Below are positions 36,194 to 45,041 of a stretch of DNA of 62,198 bases, in pieces. The translations under genes and the position numbers were made by a program. The notes beneath the pieces are model-generated. The model saw only the letters and a list, made by a program, of their open reading frames with translations, made no database searches and was not told the DNA's origin. The number at the start of each line of letters is the position of its first letter. The first letter of the stretch is position 1. Origin of the DNA: RZZS01 sp964498755. Its GTDB lineage: Bacteria; Pseudomonadota; Alphaproteobacteria; Micavibrionales; Micavibrionaceae. The stretch is from positions 1 through 62,198 of the forward strand of contig CAZCIB010000010.1 of the NCBI GenBank assembly GCA_964498755.1, written 5' to 3'.

Positions 36194-36225
36194 AAAAAAG
36201 GCCGGGAGTTTCCGGCCTTTTCTTT
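36194..36225 (+). terminator. Terminator after the AhpD-like gene
   Basis: AAAAGGCCGG, loop GAGTTT, CCGGCCTTTT: a 10-bp perfect stem flanked by A and T runs, so it can work in both directions between the convergent genes. Confidence 0.85.
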
Positions 36226-36228
36226 GAT

Positions 36229-36480
36229 TTACTTTCTCTGTTGTTCCCGGAACATAGGCTCGGCTTCCGTCACCGGCTCGGGCGGAACATAGGGCTCCAC
36301 AACGGGGGTCGGCTCAGGCTCGGGTTTCGGGCACTTGCCATCATAAACGGCAAAGCCGCTGCCCGCCGTGCGTTCCTCGGCGTAAGGAACGCGGTCATAT
36401 TCACCCGTATCCGGACATGTCGTGCAGGCGCCAAGCGTAAGGGCCAGACCAGCCACTGCCATCTTTGCAAATGTTTTCAT
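36229..36480 (-). CDS. Small proline-rich lipoprotein
   Basis: 83 residues from the ATG at 36480 (AAGGA 8 bases upstream). Signal MKTFAKMAVAGLALTLGAC gives lipid Cys19. The mature chain contains a second cysteine pair candidate and a Pro/Glu/Val-rich C-terminus (PEPEPTPVVEPYVPPEP) that could span the periplasm. No domain. The longer frame to 36564 adds non-signal residues and was not used. Confidence 0.65.
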   Translation of the reverse strand: MKTFAKMAVAGLALTLGACTTCPDTGEYDRVPYAEERTAGSGFAVYDGKCPKPEPEPTPVVEPYVPPEPVTEAEPMFREQQRK

Positions 36481-36604
36481 TTTTACGATCCTTGTTTTGT
36501 GCTTGTTTAAATTTTCACGTACTAACAACGCCTTAATAAGACCGAAAATTCCCTTCCCGTTCAAGTTTTTTTCAAAAGGCGTGGAAAACCCGCGGAAAGA
36601 GACT

Positions 36605-36631
36605 TTTGCGCCGCCTTTAAGTGGGTATAAT
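36605..36631 (+). promoter_or_regulatory. Putative promoter for the HTH gene
   Basis: TATAAT at 36626-36631, 41 bases before the ATG at 36672; the -35 box is weak. Confidence 0.4.
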
Positions 36632-36671
36632 GCGCATATTCGTAATTAACGGTCGTAACAAGGAGATATTT

Positions 36672-37367
36672 ATGCTGACAGCGCAACAGGTTCGCGCCGG
36701 GCGCGCCCTAATCAACTGGAGCCAGAAGGAGCTGTCTGAAAAGTCAGGCATTTCGCTGAACGCGATCAATAATTTTGAGCGCGAGATTGTGGCCCCGCGG
36801 CATGACACGCTGACGGCGTTACGGCGAACGCTGGAGGAGGCGGGCCTTGAATTTATTGGCGAGAGCGGCGTAAACAAGGCCCGGGACCAGCTGCGCATCG
36901 AGCAGCATGATAACGATTTCATGAAGGTTCTGCTGGAAGACGTTATTCTGGCTGCGCGCTCCGGGATTAAAACCTTCTGGTTCCACGGGATCGAGCAAGG
37001 CGAATTTCCGCTCGAAACGCTTCAGAAATGGTGGCAGGTCAAGTCCGGCAGCGATATTGATGAGCGCGTTCTGCTTTCCTACGGCAATTTTAACTTCCCG
37101 TCACGCGATCCGGTTTACCGCTGGGTCAGCCGGGAAATGCTGGGCGAGGTGCCCTTTGTGACCTACGGCGCAAATCTCGCCATACTGCTTGGCAATCCGG
37201 CGACGCGCCTGGTTATCATGCGCTCCCGCCCCATCGCCAAGACCTTTGAGGATCAGTTTACGATCCACTGGTCCGGCGCAAAGGAGCCAAGCCAGGATCA
37301 GCATATCCGGGGATGGGAGGAGTTTCACGGAATTGACTGGAATGAGGGCGGCGTAAGAGCCGCTTAA
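36672..37367 (+). CDS. XRE-family HTH regulator with unknown C-terminal domain
   Basis: 231 residues, with a perfect AAGGAG six bases before the ATG at 36672. N-terminal XRE helix-turn-helix (about 5-60, AGRALINWSQKELSEKSGISLNAINNFE). The C-terminal 150 residues include TFWFHGIEQGEFPLETLQKWW, YRWVSREM and IMRSRPIAKTFEDQF; this part looks like a globular sensor or enzyme-like domain but I do not recognise it. The target is unknown; the greB-containing unit lies just downstream. Confidence 0.75.
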   Translation: MLTAQQVRAGRALINWSQKELSEKSGISLNAINNFEREIVAPRHDTLTALRRTLEEAGLEFIGESGVNKARDQLRIEQHDNDFMKVLLEDVILAARSGIKTFWFHGIEQGEFPLETLQKWWQVKSGSDIDERVLLSYGNFNFPSRDPVYRWVSREMLGEVPFVTYGANLAILLGNPATRLVIMRSRPIAKTFEDQFTIHWSGAKEPSQDQHIRGWEEFHGIDWNEGGVRAA

Positions 37368-37388
37368 CTGCGTTAAAAGGGGAAAGGC

Positions 37389-37661
37389 ATGCAAAAACCT
37401 GAGGCGGATACGGGCCTGGTGATAAAAGTCTGGTGGGCCCTGATGTGGCGCGTACTGCTCTTTTCAGTGCTGGTCGGGTTTGCGATAGGCGTCGCCGTCG
37501 GCATTGTGGCGTCGGTCATGGGGGAAAATCCCGCAAGCTTTGCGATACTGGTCAATCTGGCTGGCATGCTTACGTTTATGGTGGTTTCCTTTTTTGTCTG
37601 TAAAAAACTCCTAACAAAAGGCTTTGGCCGCTACAGACTTGCCGTCGTGGAGAAAGACTAG
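37389..37661 (+). CDS. Small two-helix membrane protein
   Basis: 90 residues with two hydrophobic helices (about 20-43 and 52-72). AAAGGGGAAAGG is upstream of the ATG. Begins 21 bases after the HTH gene. Family not recognised; it could be an ATP-synthase-I-like protein but that is a guess. Confidence 0.6.
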   Translation: MQKPEADTGLVIKVWWALMWRVLLFSVLVGFAIGVAVGIVASVMGENPASFAILVNLAGMLTFMVVSFFVCKKLLTKGFGRYRLAVVEKD

Positions 37662-37671
37662 CTTAAATTCC

Positions 37672-38160
37672 GTGAAACAGGACGCCGGCCTCACATATTA
37701 CATGACCCCGGAAGGCCATCACGCGCTTACGAAAGAGCTCGACTGGCTGTTGCGGGACGAGCGGCCGAGGATTGTCGAAATCGTTTCATGGGCGGCGGGC
37801 AACGGCGATCGCTCGGAAAACGGCGATTACATCTACAACAAAAAGCGCCTCAGGGAAATCGACCACCGGGCCCGCTATCTGACCAGACGTCTCGAAAACG
37901 CCGAAATCGTCGACCCGGTCAGGCAGAAAAACCTCGACCGGGTTTATTTCGGCGCCACGGTGACCTACGCAAAAGAAGACGACGCGGAAGTGACCGTCAA
38001 GCTTGTTGGCGAAGACGAAGCCGATTTCCGGCAAGGAAAAATAAACTGGCTTTCTCCCGTCGGAAAAGCGCTGCTCAAAAAAGGCGCCGGGGATTTGGCT
38101 CTCGTGAAAGCCGCAGGCGGGGAGGAGCAGATCGAGATCCTGTCCGTGCGTTATGTCTGA
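37672..38160 (+). CDS. greB: Transcription elongation factor GreB
   Basis: 162 residues from GTG at 37672. N-terminal coiled coil with GHHALTKELDWLLRDERP and the GDRSENGDYIYNKKRLREID acidic tip, then a C-terminal FKBP-like domain (YFGATVTYA, SPVGKALLKKGAGD). The factor stimulates cleavage of backtracked RNA by RNA polymerase. The GTG start gives the usual length; an upstream TTG at 37624 lies in the previous gene. Confidence 0.9.
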   Translation: MKQDAGLTYYMTPEGHHALTKELDWLLRDERPRIVEIVSWAAGNGDRSENGDYIYNKKRLREIDHRARYLTRRLENAEIVDPVRQKNLDRVYFGATVTYAKEDDAEVTVKLVGEDEADFRQGKINWLSPVGKALLKKGAGDLALVKAAGGEEQIEILSVRYV

Positions 38161-38289
38161 AAATTGCGTTGCGCCATAGGTGAAGGCCGCAACTATCATG
38201 ATGCTGTCAGGCATCTTGCCGGTGCCGTCATTCCATAAGAACCCGTAGTCTGTCCGCAGGGTGGAGGCGTCAAACATCCCGGAGTTATA

Positions 38290-39282
38290 ATGAGCGAGTC
38301 ATCCGTAGATTTTCCCTTGCGCGTTTTCCTGTTCGCCACGGGAAGCGTCGCGTTTTTTGCGGTGATGAACGTGTTCGTCAAGCTCGCGGCTGAAGAAGCT
38401 TCTACCGCGCAGATCATCTTTTTTCGCAGTTTCTTCGCGCTTTTACCGCTTTTGATAATGATGCGCAAGATGGGCGGCTTCAGCCTCTTGAAGACTCAAA
38501 AACACTTTGGACATTTCTGGCGCGGTATCGTCGGCCTTGCCGCAATGGCGTGCTTTTTTATCTCCTTCGCCATGCTGCCGCTGGCCAACGCTACGGCTAT
38601 CCACTTTGCGGCGCCTCTCATTCTGACGGTTTTGGCCATACCGCTGCTAAAGGAAAAGGTCGGCCTGCCGCGCTGGTCCGCGGTTATTGTCGGGCTCTGC
38701 GGCGTTATGATTATGCTGAGCCCGTCTTCCTCGCATGCGGACATAGGGGACAGCGCATATTTCACCGGCAGTCTTATCGCCTTTGCGGCTGCTTTTCTTT
38801 CAGCCCTCGCCATGATTTTCGTCCGCAAGCTTGGCGCGACGGAGCATGCCCTGACAATCGTTTTCTATTTTTCCTTATACGGCACGCTCGGCGGGCTGAT
38901 CGCCATGTTCTTCTATTGGCAGCCGCTCAGCCTTTACAGCCTCTCTCTTTTGATCGCGACGGGCGTGCTGGGCGGCGTTGCGCAGATACTTTTGACCTAT
39001 TCCTATACGCTCGGTCCGGCCTCCTATGTTGCGCCGTTTTCCTATCTGGCCATGGTCTTTGCCATCGGCGCGGATATTCTTGTCTGGGGTATATGGCCGG
39101 CCTGGCATATTTACCCGGGCAGCGCCATCATTATGGGCAGCGGCCTGTTCATCCTTTACCGGGAGATGCGCAAAAAGCGCAAACCGATCGTCCGGCCCAA
39201 TCTCTACAGCCTTCAGCCCGTCATGCCCACGCACGCCAGCGACCCGGAAAAGCGCAGACGCTTTACGAAGGCAAAAATCTAG
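38290..39282 (+). CDS. EamA/DMT-family transporter
   Basis: 330 residues with about ten membrane helices and two EamA repeats (first about 10-145, second about 155-300; ILLTYSYTLGPASYVAPFSYL is typical). Probably exports or imports a small metabolite; the substrate cannot be told. The C-terminal 30 residues are basic and cytoplasmic. Leader 38161-38289 carries nothing recognisable. Confidence 0.85.
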   Translation: MSESSVDFPLRVFLFATGSVAFFAVMNVFVKLAAEEASTAQIIFFRSFFALLPLLIMMRKMGGFSLLKTQKHFGHFWRGIVGLAAMACFFISFAMLPLANATAIHFAAPLILTVLAIPLLKEKVGLPRWSAVIVGLCGVMIMLSPSSSHADIGDSAYFTGSLIAFAAAFLSALAMIFVRKLGATEHALTIVFYFSLYGTLGGLIAMFFYWQPLSLYSLSLLIATGVLGGVAQILLTYSYTLGPASYVAPFSYLAMVFAIGADILVWGIWPAWHIYPGSAIIMGSGLFILYREMRKKRKPIVRPNLYSLQPVMPTHASDPEKRRRFTKAKI

Positions 39283-39369
39283 AAAGTTAAAAGGGGATTC
39301 TGCCCGGTTGATGCCTGACCCTGTGGCGTTTTTCATGTAAAATAACACGGAAGGCACAGGAGGCGTGAA

Positions 39370-39663
39370 ATGTTCGGGTTGTTCGGAAAAAGCAAAAAAA
39401 AGGCGAAGAAGAGCGCGGGCGCAAAGGCGGCGGCGCAGAAGCCCGGCGGCAGACCAACGCGCGAAGAGATCATGAAGGAAGCCATGGCCAATGCCCGCCA
39501 CGCCCGCCAGGAAATCGGCGAAGAAAACCTGCAGCGCATCGCCGCGGCCTTCCGCAAGAAAGAACAGAACAGCGCGGCCATCCAGGAGGCCAAACGCAAG
39601 ATAGAGGCGCTGGATCAGGACCGCGTCGCCGACAATATCCGCGCGATAATCAAGGATGAGTAG
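39370..39663 (+). CDS. Small Lys/Ala-rich coiled-coil protein
   Basis: 97 residues, start after AGGAGGCG. The first 25 residues are basic (GKSKKKAKKS), followed by a helical charged stretch. No signal sequence, no known domain. Converges on the M32-like gene with two bases between stops. Confidence 0.6.
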   Translation: MFGLFGKSKKKAKKSAGAKAAAQKPGGRPTREEIMKEAMANARHARQEIGEENLQRIAAAFRKKEQNSAAIQEAKRKIEALDQDRVADNIRAIIKDE

Positions 39664-39665
39664 CC

Positions 39666-41165
39666 TTAGTAGCTGCCCTCAACGTACCGGCGGCGCAAAT
39701 GGTTCAGGAACGGCTCAACTACCGCAGGATTGTAGTCGCTTGCTTCCTGCGCGATCTCCTGCCAGGACGCGCTGCGCCCGCGGGAAAAAACCCTGTAGGC
39801 CAGCCATCTGGAAACCATGCCGAGCTGACCCCTGGCGATCTCCTCCAATACTTCGGGGTTATCTCTCTCAATGCCGGAGAACAGTTGCGCGGCGAGCATA
39901 TGCGAAAACGGGGAAGAGCCGATAAAACCGTATCGCCCGGAAAACCAGTCGGGGTTTTGCAGCGGCCCGTCCTGAAGCGTTTCCGGCGTAAGGCCAAGAA
40001 GGCTTTCCGATTCCTCGTTCCAGCGCTTGGGCACGTCTTTTAAATCGAGTACGCCGTTGAACAGGTCGCGCTCGATCCGGAAACGCATGTAATCATGAAA
40101 AATCTTGTGAATTTCGTCCGCGCCGTTCCGGCTGACCGAAGCCTTGACGGCGTTGCGGCGCTCGAACATCTCATCCGCGGGCTCCCATCCGGCCTGTGGG
40201 CGCGCAATATAATGAACGAAAGCGCGGGAACGTCCGATGATGGTCTCGAACAAAAGCGTAATTGCATTCACCAGAACGATATCGGAAACTTGGCCGATCG
40301 GTTGATTTGTCCAGTCTTCCGGCAGGTTTTGCTCGTAAACGGCGCGTGCGCCCTGATACAGCACGTCCGTCAATGTGTCGTCAAAGGCCGATTCTTCGCT
40401 GCAGCGCACGAGAACGCGCATATCGTCGCGGAAGCCTGCGGCGAGCGGAGAAGACCGCGTCACGTAGAGATCGCCGCGTCCGTAATCAAAACCCATGCTG
40501 CCCAGAATATTCTTCGCGGCATGCAAAGTTGCGCTGCGGTCCGGCCTTGAATAGCTTTGCCGGTCCTGCGTTTTCGACGGGACCTCGGCTTTAATCTTCC
40601 TGATTTCTGGGATCAGGCTGTCGAAAAGCTGTTCAATGCCCGCTTCGTCCATGCCGCTCGCATAACTTGTAATCAGCGCGGAATACGGCGTATCAAGGCC
40701 CATTGCCCTTTGTTTCTGCTCAGCCACTTCCCGGTAGAGATCGAATGTCTGACTGATATAGGGCAGGACTTCATCCCAGCTTTTGCAGTTTTTCGCTTCT
40801 GAAAATCTGCGCGAATAAATCATCTTTGTTTCAACGTGCTTGCGGTATATGTCGCGCGGCACGCTGGCGTGATGCTTGTGCAGGCGGCGCATTTGCAGGA
40901 TGTTGGATTCCAGCCATTTGTTTTCCGGGTGGTCGCGCTGCGCGCCTTTAAGCGCCTTTTCAATGCGCATCGGCAGGGTCTGGTCTGTCATCGCGGAATA
41001 AAGATGACCGTTCAGAACGGCGACGGCCTTCATGTGCGGGCCGATGGCCTGCGGCGGCATGTGCGCCGCGAAATCGAATTTCATCAGCTCTCGTATGTGA
41101 AAGAGCGTCTGCACGTAGGAAAACGTGTTCGTCAGGCTGTCGTAATAGGAGGGCTGTATTGTCAA
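39666..41165 (-). CDS. M32 carboxypeptidase homologue without zinc site (pseudoenzyme)
   Basis: 499 residues, about the size of M32 (Taq-type) metallocarboxypeptidases. The family pattern is clear along the whole chain: KFDFAAHMPP near 29, YSALITSYASGMDEAGIEQLFD near 161, SSPLAAGFRDDMRVLVR near 238, AVYEQNLP near 275, LLFETIIGRSRAF near 304, and GPLQNPDWFSGRYGF with MLAAQL near 400. But the HEXXH motif reads YQGAR (270-274) and the following HES motif reads VNA (299-301), so all three zinc ligands and the catalytic glutamate are gone. The DIHW motif is also changed to NPDW. The frame is intact and full length, which argues for a kept non-catalytic role rather than decay. Confidence 0.7.
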   Translation of the reverse strand: MTIQPSYYDSLTNTFSYVQTLFHIRELMKFDFAAHMPPQAIGPHMKAVAVLNGHLYSAMTDQTLPMRIEKALKGAQRDHPENKWLESNILQMRRLHKHHASVPRDIYRKHVETKMIYSRRFSEAKNCKSWDEVLPYISQTFDLYREVAEQKQRAMGLDTPYSALITSYASGMDEAGIEQLFDSLIPEIRKIKAEVPSKTQDRQSYSRPDRSATLHAAKNILGSMGFDYGRGDLYVTRSSPLAAGFRDDMRVLVRCSEESAFDDTLTDVLYQGARAVYEQNLPEDWTNQPIGQVSDIVLVNAITLLFETIIGRSRAFVHYIARPQAGWEPADEMFERRNAVKASVSRNGADEIHKIFHDYMRFRIERDLFNGVLDLKDVPKRWNEESESLLGLTPETLQDGPLQNPDWFSGRYGFIGSSPFSHMLAAQLFSGIERDNPEVLEEIARGQLGMVSRWLAYRVFSRGRSASWQEIAQEASDYNPAVVEPFLNHLRRRYVEGSY

Positions 41166-41275
41166 TTTAAAGACTCCGGAAAAATAAACGGGATCAGGAC
41201 GGGCGGGAAAATCAATGTCCTGTATACATATCTAGTGTAGAATAAGATTGTGTAAGCTGAAACAAGGAATTTACC

Positions 41276-43108
41276 ATGCCCGTCTACGCCGCCCCGCTTG
41301 ATGATATCCGTTTTGCGCTCTACGAGCTTTTGAACGCCGAGGCTTTGACCGAATTGCCCGGCTACGAAGAGGCTTCCCGCGATCTGGTTGATCCCGTGCT
41401 TGATGAGGGCGCGCGGATTTGCGAAGAGGTTTTGTTTCCTATCAATCTCAGCGGCGATCAGGAAGGCTGTCATTTTAACGAAGGCGAAGTAACCACGCCC
41501 AAAGGCTTCAAGGAAGCTTATCAAACATTTGCCGAGGGCGGCTGGTGTGGGCTGTCGGCCGACCCGGATTACGGCGGCATGGGCCTGCCGGTGCTGATCA
41601 ATACGGTGATGCAGGAAATGATCTGCTCGGCGAATTTCTCCTTCGGCATGTATCCGGGGTTGTCGCAGGGCGCGTATGAAGCGCTGCATCTCTTTGGCTC
41701 GGATGAACAAAAAGAAACCTATCTGCCCAGACTTGCGAGCGGGGAATGGTCCGGGACGATGTGCCTGACCGAGCCGCACTGCGGCACCGACCTGGGCCTG
41801 ATCAAGACAAAGGCGGAGCCTCTTACTGTCATGCCCGCGGAGGCGGGCATCCAAAACCAGCAGTATTTGGATCCCCGTCTTCACGGGGATGACAATGCAG
41901 GAGAGGTCCAAGCCTATCAGATTACAGGCACGAAGATTTTTATTTCCGCAGGCGAGCATGACCTTACCGAAAATATTGTGCATCTTGTGCTGGCGAAATT
42001 GCCGGACGCGCCGGAGGGCGTGAAGGGGATTTCCCTCTTCGTCGTCCCGAAATTCATGCCGGATGACATGAGCCGCAACGGCGTTAAATGCGGCTCCATC
42101 GAACACAAGATGGGGATCAAGGCCTCGAGCACGGCTGTGCTGAATTTCGAAAACGCGACAGGATGGCTCGTCGGCGAGCCTCATAAAGGCCTCCGGGCCA
42201 TGTTCACAATGATGAACGCGGCGCGGCTGGGCGTGGCGATGCAGGGCCTCGGGATCGCGGAAGTGTCGTATCAGAACGCATTATCATATGCCAAAGAGCG
42301 TTTGCAGATGCGCGCGCTGGACGGGGCGAAGGCGCCGGACAAGCCCGCCGACCCGATCATCGTGCATCCCGACGTACGGCGTATGCTTTTAACCATGAAA
42401 GCCTTTACCGAAGGGGCGCGTGCGCTCTCGTACTGGACGGCGATGAATCTCGATATATCCGAAAAGCATGAGGACGAAACGGCGCGCAAAAACGCCGATG
42501 ATCTCGTCGCGCTGATGACGCCGATTTTAAAGGCCTATCTCACCGATATGGGCACGGCCAGCGCTAACCTTGCGATACAGGTTTATGGCGGACATGGCTA
42601 TATCGCAGAGTACGGCGTCGAGCAATACGCGCGCGACGCGCGCATCGCCGAAATTTACGAGGGAACGAACGGCATCCAGGCGCTTGATCTCGTCGGGCGC
42701 AAGATGGGACAAGGTTACGGGCGGCTCTTGCGGCAGTTTTTCCATCCCTGTTCGAAATTTATCGAGGAAGAGATGGGCAACGCGGAGATGCAGGAATTCG
42801 TCATGCCGCTCGCAAAGGCGTTTGCGAAGCTCCAGCAATCCAGCGCCTTTATCGCGCAAAAAGGCCTCAAGGACCCGAACGAGGCAGGCGCGGCGTCCAC
42901 GGATTATTTGCGCCAGTTTGCGCTTGTCGCGCTGGCCTATATGTGGTGCCGGATGGTGAAAATTTCTCTGCCGAAACAGGATGAGGACTTCTACGCCGCA
43001 AAAATCATGACGGCGCGCTTCTTCATGACCCGCATGCTCCCCGAGGCCGAGAGCCGCTTTCGCATGGTCATGGCCGGCGCCGCGCCGCTTATGGCCGAAG
43101 CTCTCTAA
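41276..43108 (+). CDS. Acyl-CoA dehydrogenase, carrying in-frame REP insertion
   Basis: 610 residues, FAD-dependent fatty-acyl-CoA dehydrogenase of the type with an extra C-terminal domain. Signatures: CLTEPHCGTDLGLIKTKA near 163, ITGTKIFISAGEHDL near 216, ARLGVAMQGLGIAE, YGGHGYIAEYGVEQYARDARI and catalytic-Glu IYEGTNGIQALDLVGRK near 460. Residues about 183-209 are extra and encoded by a palindromic repeat (41827-41894), placed in a surface loop before the ITGTK strand. The frame is kept. It starts a forward unit without close partners; the SCP2-type gene follows after 230 bases. Confidence 0.9.
   Translation: MPVYAAPLDDIRFALYELLNAEALTELPGYEEASRDLVDPVLDEGARICEEVLFPINLSGDQEGCHFNEGEVTTPKGFKEAYQTFAEGGWCGLSADPDYGGMGLPVLINTVMQEMICSANFSFGMYPGLSQGAYEALHLFGSDEQKETYLPRLASGEWSGTMCLTEPHCGTDLGLIKTKAEPLTVMPAEAGIQNQQYLDPRLHGDDNAGEVQAYQITGTKIFISAGEHDLTENIVHLVLAKLPDAPEGVKGISLFVVPKFMPDDMSRNGVKCGSIEHKMGIKASSTAVLNFENATGWLVGEPHKGLRAMFTMMNAARLGVAMQGLGIAEVSYQNALSYAKERLQMRALDGAKAPDKPADPIIVHPDVRRMLLTMKAFTEGARALSYWTAMNLDISEKHEDETARKNADDLVALMTPILKAYLTDMGTASANLAIQVYGGHGYIAEYGVEQYARDARIAEIYEGTNGIQALDLVGRKMGQGYGRLLRQFFHPCSKFIEEEMGNAEMQEFVMPLAKAFAKLQQSSAFIAQKGLKDPNEAGAASTDYLRQFALVALAYMWCRMVKISLPKQDEDFYAAKIMTARFFMTRMLPEAESRFRMVMAGAAPLMAEAL
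41827..41894. repeat. REP-type palindrome inside the acyl-CoA dehydrogenase gene
   Basis: The 68-bp element runs from TGTCATGCCCGC to GGGGATGACA, with two perfect 8-bp hairpins, ATGCCCGC ggag GCGGGCAT and ATCCCCGT cttc ACGGGGAT. It is translated in frame as VMPAEAGIQ...LDPRLHGDD, a peptide signature often seen where such palindromes are read as protein. A half copy of the same family is near 54370-54392. Confidence 0.8.
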
Positions 43109-43112
43109 AAAT

Positions 43113-43145
43113 TTGCCCTCTCCGGGGAAAAGAAGGAGAGGGCAA
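43113..43145 (+). terminator. Hairpin after the acyl-CoA dehydrogenase gene
   Basis: TTGCCCTCTCC (43113-43123), 11-nt loop, GGAGAGGGCAA (43135-43145): perfect 11-bp stem right after the stop codon, but no T-run. It may be a terminator or a REP-like unit. Confidence 0.5.
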
Positions 43146-43301
43146 GGGTACAAGCAATTAGGGGTTCAGGCAGGGTAGGTAACTACTCATACAAATAAGA
43201 TAGCGCGGTTGTTTCATTGGTCAATATAATTGCCGGGCCTTTTATTATTATTTTTTCAGATAATTAAAATCGAAGTTTACGTCTTCCTAATCTGGTTTTT
43301 G

Positions 43302-43307
43302 TATAAT
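43302..43307 (+). promoter_or_regulatory. Putative -10 box for the SCP2-type gene
   Basis: TATAAT, about 34 bases before the ATG at 43341; a TTTACG-type -35 lies about 20 bases upstream, so the promoter is only tentative. Confidence 0.3.
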
Positions 43308-43340
43308 GATTAAAGGGATCAATTAAATCGGGACGCAAGC

Positions 43341-43643
43341 ATGTCTTTGGAAACGGTTGTTCAAGCCATTGATGCAAAACGCGCGGAAGCGGCGCATTTG
43401 AACGCGAAAATACTCTTTGATTTTGGGGAAGACGGCGCCGTTTTCATAGACGCGACGCAAAACCCGCCTGAAATTCTGCAGGAAAAGCGCGACGCGGACG
43501 TAACTCTGAGCTGCGCGCTGGAAACCTTCGAAAGCATCCTGAACGGAACGCAGGACCCCAACGTCGCCTTCATGTTCGGCAAGCTTAAAATCCAGGGCAA
43601 CATGAAACTCGCGATGAAACTGAACGCGTTTTTGGAAGATTAG
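43341..43643 (+). CDS. SCP2 sterol-binding-domain protein
   Basis: 100 residues forming a complete SCP2-like domain: DGAVFIDATQNPP, DADVTLSCALETFESILNGTQDP and FGKLKIQGNMKLAMKL are characteristic. These proteins carry lipids or fatty acyl chains in a hydrophobic tunnel. Proximity to the acyl-CoA dehydrogenase suggests lipid catabolism. Ends four bases before the end of the convergent ATPase gene. Confidence 0.85.
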   Translation: MSLETVVQAIDAKRAEAAHLNAKILFDFGEDGAVFIDATQNPPEILQEKRDADVTLSCALETFESILNGTQDPNVAFMFGKLKIQGNMKLAMKLNAFLED

Positions 43644-43646
43644 AGT

Positions 43647-45041
43647 CTAAATCAACCTTTTTCCGATCTGATAACAGTGCAGGCTACAAGGAAAAAAACG
43701 CACCGGGCGATCATCAACCAAATCCTTTTCTCCGGAAACGGTTTTTGTCGTTGCCCCGAGATGCTCGACGCAGCTTTTTTTTGCGAAATGTCGCAAGCCC
43801 ACAAGCTCTTGCGGTCGCTCATAAAACCGGTCAGACCATTTGACGTCGTACGCCCATAAGGGTTTTTGCGTTGCTTCATCCATGCCGACGATGTCGACCT
43901 CTCCTCCTTTGCCCGTTTGCCAGCGCGCGTAACGTATTTTGTAAAACTGGGGAGAGTGAAACCACTGGCTGAAAATCGCTGTTTCGGCCATGGCTCCCAT
44001 CGCTCTGTCGTCGGGCTTGATGGGTCTGAACAGCGCGGCCCGCATGGACGGGTTCGTCAGATAAACCTTGAAGCTGTGCTGGCGTTTATAGTGTTTGCCG
44101 TTATCGTCTATGCGCCTGACGCGGGAGACCAAAAACGCCGCTTCCAGATAATTTAGATATTTTTGTTCAGTGTCGGAAAAATCGCTGACCTTGACTTCCT
44201 GCCCAGAGTTGTAGGCCAGTACGGTAAACAGCCTGTTCAGATCGCGTATGTCGCCGATACCGTATAGCTGCGGCAAATCTTTTTGCAAAACCTTGTCGAT
44301 GATGTCGCTGCGAATGAAACGCTCGTAGTCGCCCCAGTTTCCGCTGCCTGAAAATACAACCTCGGGGAATCCGCCAAAGTTAATATAATCGACGAAAGCG
44401 TCGTTCAGCGCCTGTATGTCTATGACCCTGTCTTTTTTGTAGTAAGGAGGGTCGGAGATGATAAGATGCGTTTCCAGTTTTTTGAAATGCAGATATTCCG
44501 CGAAGGTGAGAGGTGGGAGCATAAAATCCGAAAAGCGCCCCGCGCCGGATTCTATGCTCTGCAGCCGCAAGGCGGCGGCCGCGGAACCGGACACTGTAAA
44601 CTTGCAGGCCGGAAAACGGTCGACAAGCGTCTTCAGATGAACTTCCCAATTTTTGAAATACTGGATTTCATCGAGAAAAACATATGTGTTGTCCTCTGCG
44701 GTCAATGCGTTGTTTTCAAGAAAAAAACGGAAGAGATCTTCCGGCGATAAATCTGCGTAGGTCGGCGTTTGCATGGACACATATAAAATGTTTTTCTGCG
44801 GCACGCCTTGTTGGACCAGTTCGTCTATGCACTGATATAGCATGACAGTCTTGCCCACGCGTCTTGGGCCCATAACAACAACCGCGCGTACGAAACGCGT
44901 TTGCGTCACAAGGTTATAAAGCTTGGGTAAATAGGCGCGGCGCGGCAGTTCGGAATACCGGACAGGCCGTTCGGGCTGCGACCACCAAAGGTTATCGGAC
45001 TTTAATGACTCTAAAATGTCGTTTTTTTCTATTTTAAGCAT
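43647..45041 (-). CDS. AAA_14/DUF4143 ATP-binding protein
   Basis: 464 residues: N-terminal AAA_14 ATPase with Walker A MGPRRVGKTV (about 57-66) and VFLDEIQYFKNWE, then a C-terminal DUF4143 domain with winged-helix and nuclease-like fold traits (YLNYLEAAFLVSRV, GGEVDIVGMD). Proteins of this type are widespread, often of unknown function, and sometimes frequent in mobile or symbiont genomes. The upstream 100 bases are very AT-rich. Stands alone between SCP2 and thrC. Confidence 0.82.
   Translation of the reverse strand: MLKIEKNDILESLKSDNLWWSQPERPVRYSELPRRAYLPKLYNLVTQTRFVRAVVVMGPRRVGKTVMLYQCIDELVQQGVPQKNILYVSMQTPTYADLSPEDLFRFFLENNALTAEDNTYVFLDEIQYFKNWEVHLKTLVDRFPACKFTVSGSAAAALRLQSIESGAGRFSDFMLPPLTFAEYLHFKKLETHLIISDPPYYKKDRVIDIQALNDAFVDYINFGGFPEVVFSGSGNWGDYERFIRSDIIDKVLQKDLPQLYGIGDIRDLNRLFTVLAYNSGQEVKVSDFSDTEQKYLNYLEAAFLVSRVRRIDDNGKHYKRQHSFKVYLTNPSMRAALFRPIKPDDRAMGAMAETAIFSQWFHSPQFYKIRYARWQTGKGGEVDIVGMDEATQKPLWAYDVKWSDRFYERPQELVGLRHFAKKSCVEHLGATTKTVSGEKDLVDDRPVRFFPCSLHCYQIGKRLI

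Noticed and set aside
37786..38277. 163-residue minus-strand frame over greB
   Set aside because: No ribosome-binding site or domain; greB is secure on the other strand.
41162..42184. 340-residue minus-strand frame across the acyl-CoA dehydrogenase start
   Set aside because: Shadow of the sense gene; part of it is only the REP element read from the other side (VIPVKTGIQ signature).
43647..45041. AAA_14/DUF4143 gene as part of a defence or mobile system
   Set aside because: No neighbouring nuclease, integrase or repeat, and this family is common in ordinary genomes.
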